Of a stretch of 64,000 bases of DNA, positions 19,098-28,326 are shown in pieces. The stretch's first letter is position 1. Each line of letters starts with the position of its first letter. The notes under the pieces are model-generated. The model was not told the origin of the DNA, ran no database searches, and saw nothing but the letters and a program-made list of their open reading frames with translations. This stretch comes from Legionella nautarum. Lineage in GTDB: Bacteria; Pseudomonadota; Gammaproteobacteria; Legionellales; Legionellaceae. A program made the position numbers and the translations under genes. The stretch lies in assembly GCF_001467895.1 (NCBI RefSeq), contig NZ_LNYO01000022.1, positions 27,200 to 91,199 on the forward strand, given 5' to 3'.

Positions 19098-21133
19098 TTT
19101 TTTTGCTTAGATAGCCAATGCTCTAAATAAATTTTTGTTTTTTCTACAGTGCTGATGAGTTGTTGGTACAGTTCTTCCAACAAAATAAAATGTCCCGCTT
19201 TACGATATCGCTCAAGAAATTGACAAGCATATTGCATTTTAACGGTGCCACAATAGATTGCCCCGCTTTTCATTTTATGGGCCAAATTTTCAATTTGTTC
19301 CCAATTTTTCTCTTGGTAAGCGTTTTGTATACTCAGCAGATCTTCCGGTATTGCTTCAGTACACATGAGGGCTATTAAATCTTTCAAAATTTCCTTACTA
19401 CCTAGACTTTTAATACCCTTGTCGATATCAAGTATAGGGTAGTCATCCAGGCTAAATAATTGCTCCTCATTATCGGGTAAATCAAGACCCAATTTCCCCT
19501 TATTTTGATCCTTAGCCTGCTCATCCCTTTTTATAAATTCGTTGATGAGCTTTTGTAAGGTATGTAAATAAAGAGGCTTCATGATTAGTTTATTCATACC
19601 AGCATCTAAACATTGCCGTTCTGTTTCTCCCAACGAGTGGGCAGTCAAACCCACAATAGGCACTGGTTTTTTGTGCAGAGAGGCTTCCCACTCACGAATA
19701 AATTGGGTCAATTCACTCCCTGAAATACCCGGCAAACCTAAGTCAGTAATAACTAAATCAAAATCCATTGATTTGATAAGCTGCAAAGCAAACTCACCAT
19801 CAGGTGCTGAGGAATAAGAATAGCCCGCTTGTTTTGTGAGTGTCTCAGCAATCCTTAAAGCAATAAGATTATCTTCTACCAATAAAATATGAGGTAATTT
19901 TTTAGTAGCATCTAAAGAACTCGTCTCTGCCAGATCTTCAGTTCGAACGTTATCTAGATTAGAAACCGTTTCCTTGTCTGGAACAGTAAACGCTAAGCTA
20001 AATAAGAAAGTTGTCCCTCCACCAACAGTAGAGCTAAGTTGCAGCTCGCCCCCCAAGAGCTCTACATATCGTTGAGCGATATGTAAACCGACGCCATGTC
20101 CCTGGAGTTCATTTTTATAAGAAGGACTAATTCGATAAAATCGATCAAAAACCTTGTTTTGCAAATTTTCAGGAATGCCAATTCCGGTATCAATAATACG
20201 AAATTCAATACGACTCATCCCCTTTTCTTCGCCTAATTTTTTTAATTCAATGCTCACAGACCCTTTTTCGGTAAATTTAATCGCATTTCCCAAAATATTT
20301 AACAAAATTCGATGTAATTTAATGCGATCACCAACGAGAAACTCAGGTATTCTTTCATCAATTTGACTGTTAAAATCCAGTTTTTTTATCTTCAGCATGG
20401 GTAGTTCAAGATGGACAATGTCTTCTATGCTTTGGCGTATATTAAAAATATCTTTATGGACATCAGCTTCGGTGACATTTTCTGCGGAAACCACGTCTAA
20501 AACACCATTCAGTAAACTCAACAATTGTTGACCGCTTTCATTCACCCAACGAGCGTATTGTTTTTCCTCTGTTGTTTGCGCTCCCTCTTCAAGCAATTTT
20601 GACATCCCGATAATACCACTTAGAGGTGTTCTAATATCATGGCTCATATTAGCAATAAATTCAGTTTTAGCATGATTCGCTATTTCAGCTTTATCTTTGG
20701 ATTTTTCTAAGGAAATCTCTATCTTTTTTCGCTCAGTAATGTCGTGATAGATACCTAATATTCCAACGACTTTACCATTTTTTGCAAACAGAGGAATTTT
20801 ACTTGTTAACAAAATAATTTCCCGACCATCCGCTAATTTTTGTGGTTCTTCGATGCCCAATTTGGGTTGCTTGCTTTGTAAAACAGCCAGGTCATCTTCT
20901 CTATAAGTATCTCCCTGAGTTTCGCCCCAGGGGAGATCGTAATCGGTTTTACCAATAATATCCTGTGGGGAAGACATGCCCGCTAAATTAGCAAAAAATT
21001 TATTGCAGCCAAGAAAAACGGAGGCTGTATTTTTCCAAAAAACTGCAGCAGGTAATTGGTCTACCAGATCACGTAAAAATTTTCGCTCATTCCAATAAGC
21101 GTCTTCTTTCACTTTAGGGCTCACTTTTAGCAA
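19094..21133 (-). CDS. Cytosolic hybrid sensor histidine kinase (PAS-HisKA-HATPase-REC-HPt)
   Basis: A 679-aa phosphorelay protein without membrane segments. Domain order: PAS (about 20-135), HisKA with the phosphorylated His165 in NMSHDIRTPLSG, an ATPase domain (N box LGNAIKFTEK, G1 DTGIGI, G2 GHGVGL), a receiver domain with phospho-acceptor Asp464 (ITDLGLPG) and Lys519, and a C-terminal HPt domain with His619 (NLAHKMKSGA). It contains every step of a phosphorelay except the output regulator. The called start is a TTG with no well-spaced ribosome site, so the N-terminus is uncertain by a few codons. The stand-alone PAS/receiver protein at 9342-10244 is a possible partner. Confidence 0.93.
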   Translation of the reverse strand: MLKVSPKVKEDAYWNERKFLRDLVDQLPAAVFWKNTASVFLGCNKFFANLAGMSSPQDIIGKTDYDLPWGETQGDTYREDDLAVLQSKQPKLGIEEPQKLADGREIILLTSKIPLFAKNGKVVGILGIYHDITERKKIEISLEKSKDKAEIANHAKTEFIANMSHDIRTPLSGIIGMSKLLEEGAQTTEEKQYARWVNESGQQLLSLLNGVLDVVSAENVTEADVHKDIFNIRQSIEDIVHLELPMLKIKKLDFNSQIDERIPEFLVGDRIKLHRILLNILGNAIKFTEKGSVSIELKKLGEEKGMSRIEFRIIDTGIGIPENLQNKVFDRFYRISPSYKNELQGHGVGLHIAQRYVELLGGELQLSSTVGGGTTFLFSLAFTVPDKETVSNLDNVRTEDLAETSSLDATKKLPHILLVEDNLIALRIAETLTKQAGYSYSSAPDGEFALQLIKSMDFDLVITDLGLPGISGSELTQFIREWEASLHKKPVPIVGLTAHSLGETERQCLDAGMNKLIMKPLYLHTLQKLINEFIKRDEQAKDQNKGKLGLDLPDNEEQLFSLDDYPILDIDKGIKSLGSKEILKDLIALMCTEAIPEDLLSIQNAYQEKNWEQIENLAHKMKSGAIYCGTVKMQYACQFLERYRKAGHFILLEELYQQLISTVEKTKIYLEHWLSKQKN

Positions 21134-21175
21134 ATCAGTTGGTGAATATTATCCTTTTTAATTACCCTGAGCTAA

Positions 21176-22774
21176 TCAAGGTTTAAATTGAGGAGCATTT
21201 TGTGAGCTTTCTGCCTTAGCTTCACTTTCTTTAAAATAGGATGCCTTCATTTTCTCAGAAAAGAAATACTTTTTTAACTGATCATTAAAAGAAGATTTTA
21301 CTCCCATGGTTTCAACAATAGCTTGATCGACTTCTCTTGTTTCTAAAGCAGTTTGCAGTGTAGAGGAGGTATAGCGTTCAAGATAAGAAAGAATCGCTTT
21401 TTCTATGTCAGGACTAAAAGGGAGCTTATTTTTTTTAGCCTCTTCTGCAATAGAATGCATATATCTTTTTATCAGTTCAGTAGTTTCTGTTTGTGCATCT
21501 ATAAAATCAGCTGTTAATTCACCATTTTTGACAAAATAAAATAATTTTATGGCTGGATTGGAAACAACGCCAATTTGTTCTTCTCGCACCCCATAGTAAT
21601 TTCGTTTATGAAAGCTGCTGTGGGGATTATTTAAATCATCTAATGATAATATACCCGAAGTTTGTACAATCCCATATTTAACATCAACAATTTTTGCTTT
21701 AATCATGTCAGGAATATATTCAGCAATACCGACTAACATTTCCTCAGCAACGAGTTTTTTTTCCAAATTCGTCGCTCCGCCATTTAATAGACGCTGAGTT
21801 TCTTTATCGACTTCAAGACCATCAAAAACGCCCATGTTTGTCACTTTTGCATAAGTTATCATTCCATAGCCATTTCCTAAATTTGAAAACATACCATGTT
21901 GCCCCATGCAAAAAAACATGGAGTTCACTTCTTTTAATGAATCAGGCAACTTAACCACTAATAAGCATTTCAACCGGTTGGTACGTGAGCCAGGGACCAT
22001 TCTTAAACCAAGCTGGTTGTTTAATTTTTCGATGTCTTGCCAGGTAGAATTAACAATATAATCGGTTTTGAAACTTTCACTAATGCCTGTCACATCGGTC
22101 GTTTTGGTTCGTATAATGAAACGAGACTCACCTAGTACACCCTGCTCAATCCCTACTACCTCAGTGTTTTCGTATAGGCTGATATTCGGATGTGCTAGCA
22201 TTTTCTCTTTTATATCGATTGCAAAACGCTGCCAATCAAATAATCGCTCTGCTGTTTCGACACCTAGAGCCACTTTTTCCATGTTGACATTTTTTTCATA
22301 TTCATGAGGTTCCAGGATGCGAAAAAACCTATCCGGTGGTCCAAATACTTCATTTGCCGGATCTTCCGCAACAAGCCTTTCATATTCTTTTTGGATAGCA
22401 GCATAGGTTTTAAGAATTTCCTCAGGAGATGCGTCTGAATCTATGGTAATAAAATAACGTCCGTGCATTAAAGGATGATTGGGAGCTAAGTTTTTTCCAC
22501 CGATTAAATAATCGGGGTGTTCACGTTGTACTTGGATACTCGCTCTTAAATACATAAGGGCCGTTTCCACATCGACATAATGGAACCCATGTCCCATTCG
22601 TCCGGGATTTCTTCCACTTGAACCAGATCCTAGCGTAAATTTTTCAATTAATTTAACGTTGTAACCACGCTTCGCTAGGGAAAGTGCTGCACCAATCCCT
22701 GCTGCTCCGGCGCCAATCACAGTAACCTCGGTCTGGGATTGTTTAGCTCCATCTTCAGTTTTCTCTTTTGCCAT
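21176..22774 (-). CDS. FAD-dependent oxidoreductase (DAO-like)
   Basis: A 532-aa flavoprotein. The N-terminal dinucleotide-binding turn VIGAGAAGIGAALSLAKRG (residues 19-37) and the following IEKF acidic end of beta-2 mark an FAD Rossmann fold, and GSSGRNPGRMGHGFHYVD resembles the substrate-side loop of D-amino-acid-oxidase-like enzymes. It has no signal peptide and is probably cytosolic. The substrate is unknown. It is in the same direction as the histidine kinase 42 bp downstream, so both may be co-transcribed. The Rossmann fold is certain, the reaction is not. Confidence 0.82.
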   Translation of the reverse strand: MAKEKTEDGAKQSQTEVTVIGAGAAGIGAALSLAKRGYNVKLIEKFTLGSGSSGRNPGRMGHGFHYVDVETALMYLRASIQVQREHPDYLIGGKNLAPNHPLMHGRYFITIDSDASPEEILKTYAAIQKEYERLVAEDPANEVFGPPDRFFRILEPHEYEKNVNMEKVALGVETAERLFDWQRFAIDIKEKMLAHPNISLYENTEVVGIEQGVLGESRFIIRTKTTDVTGISESFKTDYIVNSTWQDIEKLNNQLGLRMVPGSRTNRLKCLLVVKLPDSLKEVNSMFFCMGQHGMFSNLGNGYGMITYAKVTNMGVFDGLEVDKETQRLLNGGATNLEKKLVAEEMLVGIAEYIPDMIKAKIVDVKYGIVQTSGILSLDDLNNPHSSFHKRNYYGVREEQIGVVSNPAIKLFYFVKNGELTADFIDAQTETTELIKRYMHSIAEEAKKNKLPFSPDIEKAILSYLERYTSSTLQTALETREVDQAIVETMGVKSSFNDQLKKYFFSEKMKASYFKESEAKAESSQNAPQFKP

Positions 22775-23022
22775 TATTTAACTTTTTTACCTCTATGCAA
22801 TTCATGAAATATCTAGCTATATTTTAGCCGACTAAAGATCAACAAACAAACACGATGGCCATTTAAATCTCATTCAGAGCATAAATTATGTCAGGTAAAG
22901 ACAGAGGATGGCTAGTAAAACAAGGATTATTAATTAACAGAGACCTATTTACCTTTCGCTAGTTTGAGCTAAAATGGCTTGATTTTTGAGCACCGAAGCA
23001 GAAAGGCAAGAGCTAAAAGGTC

Positions 23023-23538
23023 CTATTCTTTCGAATAGATTCCACTTAACTCGCTTGTCTCAATAACATGATGTTTCATTGCTTTTAATACTTCGTACTT
23101 ATCTGCCTTAGAACTCAAATTGAGCTTAGTATTAAGCGCATAAAGCCTGAAAAAATAATGATGTGTTCCACTGGGTGGGCAAGGCCCACGGTAGCTCCTT
23201 TCTCCCCAACTATTTTTTCCAACCACAGCTCCTGCTGGCGGGGTTGCTGCTTCAGAGAGTAACGAAGTATTAGCGGGGATATTAAAGACGAGCCAATGAA
23301 TCCAATCGCCTGATGGCGCATCTGGATCATCGACAATTAACACAAAAGACCGGGTATTCGGGGGAGGAAATTGCCAAAACAACGGAGGTGAAACATCTGC
23401 GCCTTTACAAGTATAGTGCCGAGGTATCGAACCATTTGCACTAAATGCCGGACTATTCAAAGATAGACTAGCTGCGAAAGCCTCTAAGTTCAAACAGGCT
23501 AAAATGATAAAAAGCAACACACCATATTTTTTTTTCAT
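23023..23538 (-). CDS. Exported YbhB/YbcL-family protein (PEBP, Raf-kinase-inhibitor-like)
   Basis: A 171-aa PEBP-family protein with an N-terminal signal peptide (hydrophobic 6-20, cleavage likely after AFA). The family signatures are DDPDAPSGDWIHWL in the anion-binding pocket and a later GTHHYFFRLYAL segment; PP and GP(C)PPSG loops are conserved. The length equals that of E. coli YbhB/YbcL plus a leader, so it should be periplasmic like YbcL. A ligand or physiological role is not known for most members. It stands alone, after the candidate effector gene upstream on the same strand. Confidence 0.9.
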   Translation of the reverse strand: MKKKYGVLLFIILACLNLEAFAASLSLNSPAFSANGSIPRHYTCKGADVSPPLFWQFPPPNTRSFVLIVDDPDAPSGDWIHWLVFNIPANTSLLSEAATPPAGAVVGKNSWGERSYRGPCPPSGTHHYFFRLYALNTKLNLSSKADKYEVLKAMKHHVIETSELSGIYSKE

Positions 23539-23601
23539 TATTAATTCCCGTGATATATCAAACTAATAACTCCTAATAAGCATAGTATATCTTGAGACTG
23601 C

Positions 23602-25227
23602 TCAAGTACCATAATGAGTACTGTGGGTCGATACTGATCCTAGCTTGTCATCGACTAAGGGATTAAAGAAAAAACTGCTACCCTTTGTTTTACGGTTTAC
23701 TTTATCCGCTATAGAATGAGTTTGCGCCGACAAAAAAATCTCTTCGTATTTGCAGAACTCGACGTGAAAACTATTAATACGTTCTTTTAGGGCATCAAAA
23801 AGAAAATGAATGGCAGAAACTTTATTGAGATCCCAGGGTTTTGCATTTTGTATTTCCTTTATTACCCGAAGAGTGACAACTATATCAAAACCTAGAGCAA
23901 GAATGGAGGCGATTTTCTTTAACTCCTTGGATTTATTAATGAAATCCTTAGAAGATTCGCCATCAGAAGCGCTGCAGGGAGTTGCATCGGCTTTTAAAAT
24001 GAATATTCGCCGCAAAATAACAGCGGAGGCTTCTTGTTCTTCATCAGTTTGCTGGGACTCTGAGCCCTCAACTTGACTGGCTAAGTGGTTAACAAAGTCA
24101 TTAAATTGTTGGGTCAAAATGGAAAATTCAATCGTATTAAAATTAAAACTGCTTTTTTCATTGGCTGCAGCCAAAATTCCTTGCCAAACTCTCAACTGTT
24201 CAGGGAAATTTATTGCAGCATTAGCTTGCAATTGAAGAAGAATTGGAGCCTTTTCACTAAATAAAAGTTGAGAATCATTAATTGGGTAAATTTCTTGCAA
24301 TTCTGTAATTTTTTTTAGCCTTGTACTTAAAAGATCAACAAAATCTTCAACAAATTGCTGATAATTCTGCTCAGCAAAATTGACGGTATTGAATGAGTCT
24401 ATACATAAATATTCGGCAAGCTCTTTTCTTATTTTGTCATCAATGAGATCAGCAGGAATTTTTTCAAATACTGCGGTTACAATATCGCTAAGCAAGGCTT
24501 TATTTAATCGGCTATCAAATAGTTTTGCCTGCTCAGCAATGGCTGAAAATAAACCTGGTATGAGTTTGTAATTGAGGAAATACCCTTTTGTATATCCTTT
24601 TGGATTAAACCATCCTTGATACTCAACCGGATGCAGCAAATCGGTAAGGTTATTCTTATGGCCAAAATAACGAAACGCCGCCCCCCAATCAATACGGGCA
24701 AATTGGGTAAAAATGATTTCTTCAATCGATGCAAGATCTAAACAGACCATATTACCGCTATGAACACTGTTATCACCTAAAAAAAATGAAATCATCAACG
24801 CGGTAGCCAGCCCAAAATACTGTCCTCCAGTCTGGGTCATTAAAAGATAATAACGGCTGGGGCCAAAAAACATTTCGAAGAGTGGATCACGATCGGAACC
24901 ACTCCAATAAGACGTTCTGATAATTTTATGTAGCTCAGTGAAGGAAACTTTTGGCTGGATTAGACCATAAGTCTTATCTTCAAATTGAATTAAGTCAGCG
25001 CAAATTAGTGAATCATGGTAGATTTTATCAATCAAGCCTCTTGTTTTGAATTCCTCTATTAATCTACCCGCGAGTAATTCAGTAAATAGCTCTTTAATAT
25101 CATTAGGTTTTTTAATAAAAAACTCTTCACCACTCTCATTGCGGTAAAAACCATCCATCGCATCATGATTTTTACCAGCTTCCTTATCCTTGGTTTTTCT
25201 TAGTTCTTTTCCTTCATAAGTAGGCAT
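23602..25227 (-). CDS. Candidate effector with a kinase-like N-terminal half
   Basis: A 541-aa soluble protein with no signal peptide; I do not recognise the exact family. The first 200 residues have a spaced set of residues like that of the kinase/phosphoinositide-kinase fold: EEFFIKKPND (Lys39/40, beta-3-like), FTELLAGRLI (Glu50, helix-C-like), GDNSVHSGN (Asp152 to Asn159, catalytic-loop-like) and RIDWGAAFR (Asp180, DFG-like). Several Legionella effector kinases share this FFIKxP ... ExLAGRL ... GDxSxHxxN ... IDxG layout. The C-terminal 340 residues are helical and end in FFFNPL followed by a polar tail. Kinase activity and translocation are inference. Confidence 0.8.
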   Translation of the reverse strand: MPTYEGKELRKTKDKEAGKNHDAMDGFYRNESGEEFFIKKPNDIKELFTELLAGRLIEEFKTRGLIDKIYHDSLICADLIQFEDKTYGLIQPKVSFTELHKIIRTSYWSGSDRDPLFEMFFGPSRYYLLMTQTGGQYFGLATALMISFFLGDNSVHSGNMVCLDLASIEEIIFTQFARIDWGAAFRYFGHKNNLTDLLHPVEYQGWFNPKGYTKGYFLNYKLIPGLFSAIAEQAKLFDSRLNKALLSDIVTAVFEKIPADLIDDKIRKELAEYLCIDSFNTVNFAEQNYQQFVEDFVDLLSTRLKKITELQEIYPINDSQLLFSEKAPILLQLQANAAINFPEQLRVWQGILAAANEKSSFNFNTIEFSILTQQFNDFVNHLASQVEGSESQQTDEEQEASAVILRRIFILKADATPCSASDGESSKDFINKSKELKKIASILALGFDIVVTLRVIKEIQNAKPWDLNKVSAIHFLFDALKERINSFHVEFCKYEEIFLSAQTHSIADKVNRKTKGSSFFFNPLVDDKLGSVSTHSTHYGT

Positions 25228-25328
25228 GGTTTGTTCTTATGCAAAAAGATTCATAATATATCATTTTTACCTTTTTATGATGAACTAATCAACAGGAAAA
25301 TAAGCACCTTGCCAACAAATCAAACTTC

Positions 25329-25568
25329 CTATAACTTCTCTTGTTGCGACATAGCCTTGCATTTATTGACAGCATTAACTCTGCATTGTGTTGGACAATC
25401 TGTAGGCGTGGATGGAATACAAACGCCATTCATGCAATTTTTTATATTTTGCTCTACACAAGTTTTCATATCAAATTGATAAGGATCCCCCGGTAAATTT
25501 GCCAAAGCCATTGTCTGTAGGTTCACCAAGAAAATGAGCATCCCCAACTTAAGGAGCCTTGTAATCAT
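25329..25568 (-). CDS. Small exported cysteine-rich protein
   Basis: A 79-aa protein with a clear signal peptide (MITRLLKLGMLIFLVN, ending near MALA) and a mature part of about 55 residues with six cysteines (TCVEQ, NCMNGVC, DCPTQC, KC), suggesting disulfides in the periplasm or outside the cell. The frame opens at a TTG at 25574, but the ATG at 25568 has AAGGA seven bases in front and is preferred. No family is recognised. The gene lies 101 bp after the start of the candidate effector and divergent to hsp20. Confidence 0.72.
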   Translation of the reverse strand: MITRLLKLGMLIFLVNLQTMALANLPGDPYQFDMKTCVEQNIKNCMNGVCIPSTPTDCPTQCRVNAVNKCKAMSQQEKL

Positions 25569-25641
25569 CTGCAAATCCTTATTATTTGTAATCCGATTAT
25601 AATTTTAGACCTAAACTGGAAGTCTTTTTTTGCGATAAATA

Positions 25642-25670
25642 CTTGAAATTTAATTTCAACATCACCATCT
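25642..25670 (+). promoter_or_regulatory. Putative RpoH (sigma-32) heat-shock promoter of hsp20
   Basis: CTTGAAA (25642-25648) and CACCATCT (25663-25670) are separated by 14 bp, fitting the sigma-32 consensus CTTGAAA-N(11-15)-CCCCATnT in all but one defined position. The start codon of the small heat-shock gene follows 36 bp later, after an AAGGAG ribosome site. Confidence 0.72.
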
Positions 25671-25706
25671 TATTATTAAAGACAATTAATCAATAAGGAG
25701 AAACTG

Positions 25707-26147
25707 ATGAGTTCGATAAGACGTGAGTATTTTCCCCTCCAAAAAGATTTTGGAAAAATGTTGGAGAATTTTTTTAGGGGTCAACTGGATGATTCCTCTT
25801 TCGTTGATACAGGAAACTGGGCTCCCGCAGTTGACATTAAAGAAGAAAAGGATCGCTTCTTGGTGATTGCTGACATTCCGGGGGTTAAAAAAGAAGATAT
25901 CCATATTTCTTTGGAACATGATATTTTAACGATTCACGGTTCACGTAGTTTTGAAAAAACTGAAAAAAGAGAAGATTATTCTCGTATTGAGCGCTCTCAA
26001 GGCCAATTTTACCGCCGCTTCAGCTTACCTCAAACGGCAGATGACGCAAAAATAAGCGCTAAATACAAACAAGGTGTTCTTGAAATATCAATTCCTAAGA
26101 AGAAGGCCGCGCTAGAAAAAAAGATTGATGTAAAAATCGAAGAGTAA
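25707..26147 (+). CDS. Small heat-shock protein (Hsp20 / alpha-crystallin family)
   Basis: A 146-aa cytosolic chaperone that holds unfolding proteins. The alpha-crystallin domain spans about residues 35-130: it opens with WAPAVDIKEEKDRFLV, contains DIPGVKKEDI, has YKQGVLEISIP (the family's A-x-x-x-GVL-type signature, here YKQGVL), and ends with the I-x-I-like SIPK motif. The ribosome site AAGGAG precedes the ATG by six bases. A good sigma-32-type promoter lies upstream, in keeping with heat-shock control. The gene is monocistronic and followed by repetitive DNA. Confidence 0.95.
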   Translation: MSSIRREYFPLQKDFGKMLENFFRGQLDDSSFVDTGNWAPAVDIKEEKDRFLVIADIPGVKKEDIHISLEHDILTIHGSRSFEKTEKREDYSRIERSQGQFYRRFSLPQTADDAKISAKYKQGVLEISIPKKKAALEKKIDVKIEE

Positions 26148-26199
26148 AGAGGTTGGGCTTTGCCCCATAGCCGTTAGGCTAAGAAGATTTACCTGGGTC

Positions 26200-26640
26200 C
26201 GTTCGGTATCCCCATGAAATGTGGATCGAAGGAATTATATTAATCTTATCCCGTTCAGTTGAGGAGCACGCATGGCGTGCGTATCGAAAGCTTGAGTTTC
26301 TCGAAGGCCTGTCCTGAGGTTCTCGAAGGGAGAGGCTTTTCGCGACACTTCGAGACAGCGCTGCGCGCTTCCTCAGTGCGAACGGAGTTAGATTAAGGAG
26401 GTTTTTCTCTATTTTATCTGAGTGCGAACCGAGTCAGATGAAGGAGATTTTTCTCTATTTTATCTGAGTGCGAACCGAGTCGGATGAAGGAGATTTTTCT
26501 TTATTTTATCTGACCCCGTTCAGACTGAGGAGGCGTTTACGCCGTCTCGAAGTCTCACATCAGGGTTTGCAAGGCTTCGAGACGGCCTAACGACTCCGCA
26601 CATCCTGAGGCTCGAAGGACTCAGTGCGAACGCTAGATTA
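26200..26640. repeat. REP/BIME-like cluster A (several inverted REP units)
   Basis: At least four copies of a REP-like unit in alternating orientation. The outer parts are constant (CCGTTC..CTGAGGA and TCGAAG), and the core palindrome varies: GCACGC/GCGTGC near 26246, CAGCGCTG near 26355, GGCG/CGCC near 26533. The 28 bases at 26349-26376 recur exactly at 56122-56149. The cluster fills most of the 715-bp gap between hsp20 and the efflux operon. I see no gene in it. Confidence 0.8.
26376..26513. repeat. Three contiguous 46-bp tandem repeats
   Basis: Units at 26376-26421, 26422-26467 and 26468-26513, each starting GTGCGAAC and ending TTTTATCTGA; the second and third differ at only two positions. 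They are contiguous, with no spacers, and lie between oppositely oriented REP-like units. Confidence 0.95.
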
Positions 26641-26862
26641 TTAGCCAAGAGCTCGAATTAAACTAGATACAGATTAGTCTGACTACTACGGGACTTGACC
26701 CAACAAAATCATTTTCTGAAACCCTCTCAAAGCTTGAGCTAACCAAATCCCAACCTACATTTTTAATTATCAGTTGTAATCCCTAGAGCTACTCTCTTAT
26801 AGTATATTGTTGTGAATACTGTGTTATAAACGCCTTTTGTCTTGATAATCAAGGAATTACTT

Positions 26863-28326
26863 ATGCGGCTCATGATCAGGATATTTATTTGCTTAGGTAC
26901 ATGCATATTAATATCTTGTAATGTTTCGCTGCCTCCACAAGCCCAGCTTAAAAATCTGCAAGCAACACCGAATATGGAACGAGCAGTTAAACGACTTTTA
27001 GCAGAAACAAATACCTTTTCGCAGGGCAATTGGCCAGACAAAAGATGGTGGTTAATTTTTAACTCACCCGAATTAAATAAATTAATCGAAGAAGCCTTAG
27101 CCAATAACCCTTCTCTTCTCGAAATTAGAAGTCGCATTACCGTAGCAAAACAGGAAGCGATGGTCACCCGCTCTCTCCTGTTCCCACTTGTATTTTTTGA
27201 TGCAAGTATGACTAGGCAATACTTAAGTAAAAATGGTTTGTATCGAGCGTTTAATCCCAAACTTCATCGCAATGCCACACTGATTGATCTCACTTTATCT
27301 TTTACTTATGAATTCGATTTTTGGCACAAAAATCGTAATCTCTTCTGTGCTGCAATTGGTGAAGCCTTAGCTGCTCAAGCAGAAGCAGCCCAAGTGGCGT
27401 TAATTACCACAACGTCAATGGCTCAAGCCTACATCGCTTACAGGACAAATTTACTAAGAAAACAGTTATACCAGCAATTATTTACAGTGCGTCAGCGACT
27501 TCTGCGGCTGCAAAATTTAGTATTTGCAAAAGGTCTTACTTCAGATTTACCAAGCTTTTCAGCAGAAGAAAATTTTTTCCAAGCCAGACAATTTCTTTCA
27601 AGTATTGATACAGAACTCGTTGTCACTAAACATCTGATCAATACTTTGGCGGGACGAAATCCTGATACCCCGCTGCAACTTGATTGCACACTACCGGCCT
27701 TACCCCGAGCGCTGATTATTCCTAAAACTCTATCAGTCGACCTGATTGCCCGTAGACCTGATTTAATGGCACAAATTTGGCACGCCAAAGCCCTAGCCTA
27801 TGAAACAGGCGCAGCAATGGCTGAATTTTATCCTGATGTTAATATTACTGGCTTTATTGGTTTGGAATCGACTCGCTGGACTAAGCTTTTATATAGTTCT
27901 AGCGGTAAAACAGGCATTAAACCGGCTATCCATTTGCCAATTTTTACAGCGGGGGCCATTGCTGCTAACATCAATGCAACCAAAGCAAAATTTGATGCGG
28001 CCATCTTCGCTTATAACAATTTGTTATTACGCAGCACTCAAGAAGTTCTTGACGTATTAGCGTTTGCCCAAGATGTGTATAAACAGAAAAAGGAACAGAC
28101 AGAGATTGTTAATTATTCTGAACGGCGTTATAACTTGACTAAATTGAGGCAACAAAAAGGCTTAGATAGCGACTTCGATATGTATTATTATCAGGAAGCA
28201 GTTATTGAAAATAAACTGGCCAATGTCAATTTGCTTTACAACCAATACTTAGCCTCAATTAAATTAATTAAGGCATTAGGAGGGGGCTACTGCCAAACAG
28301 AGGTTCCTCTGGTGAAGAAAATATGA
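26863..28326 (+). CDS. Outer-membrane efflux lipoprotein (TolC/NodT family)
   Basis: A 487-aa outer-membrane channel of a tripartite drug efflux pump. The N-terminus has a lipoprotein signal ending in LISC (Cys19). The long alpha-helical barrel of the OEP family follows in two repeats (for example LIEEALANNPSLLEIRSRI and LIARRPDLMAQIWHAKAL), and GAAMAEFYPDVNITGFIG is characteristic of NodT-type proteins. ATG 26863 has AAGGA seven bases upstream; the frame also opens at TTG 26842. It is the first gene of an outer-membrane/adaptor/MFS operon and overlaps the next gene by ATGA. Confidence 0.93.
   Translation: MRLMIRIFICLGTCILISCNVSLPPQAQLKNLQATPNMERAVKRLLAETNTFSQGNWPDKRWWLIFNSPELNKLIEEALANNPSLLEIRSRITVAKQEAMVTRSLLFPLVFFDASMTRQYLSKNGLYRAFNPKLHRNATLIDLTLSFTYEFDFWHKNRNLFCAAIGEALAAQAEAAQVALITTTSMAQAYIAYRTNLLRKQLYQQLFTVRQRLLRLQNLVFAKGLTSDLPSFSAEENFFQARQFLSSIDTELVVTKHLINTLAGRNPDTPLQLDCTLPALPRALIIPKTLSVDLIARRPDLMAQIWHAKALAYETGAAMAEFYPDVNITGFIGLESTRWTKLLYSSSGKTGIKPAIHLPIFTAGAIAANINATKAKFDAAIFAYNNLLLRSTQEVLDVLAFAQDVYKQKKEQTEIVNYSERRYNLTKLRQQKGLDSDFDMYYYQEAVIENKLANVNLLYNQYLASIKLIKALGGGYCQTEVPLVKKI

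Noticed and set aside
26376-26513. Possible CRISPR array (46-bp repeats), also 56228-56395 (42-bp)
   Set aside because: The units are contiguous with no spacers and no cas genes are present.
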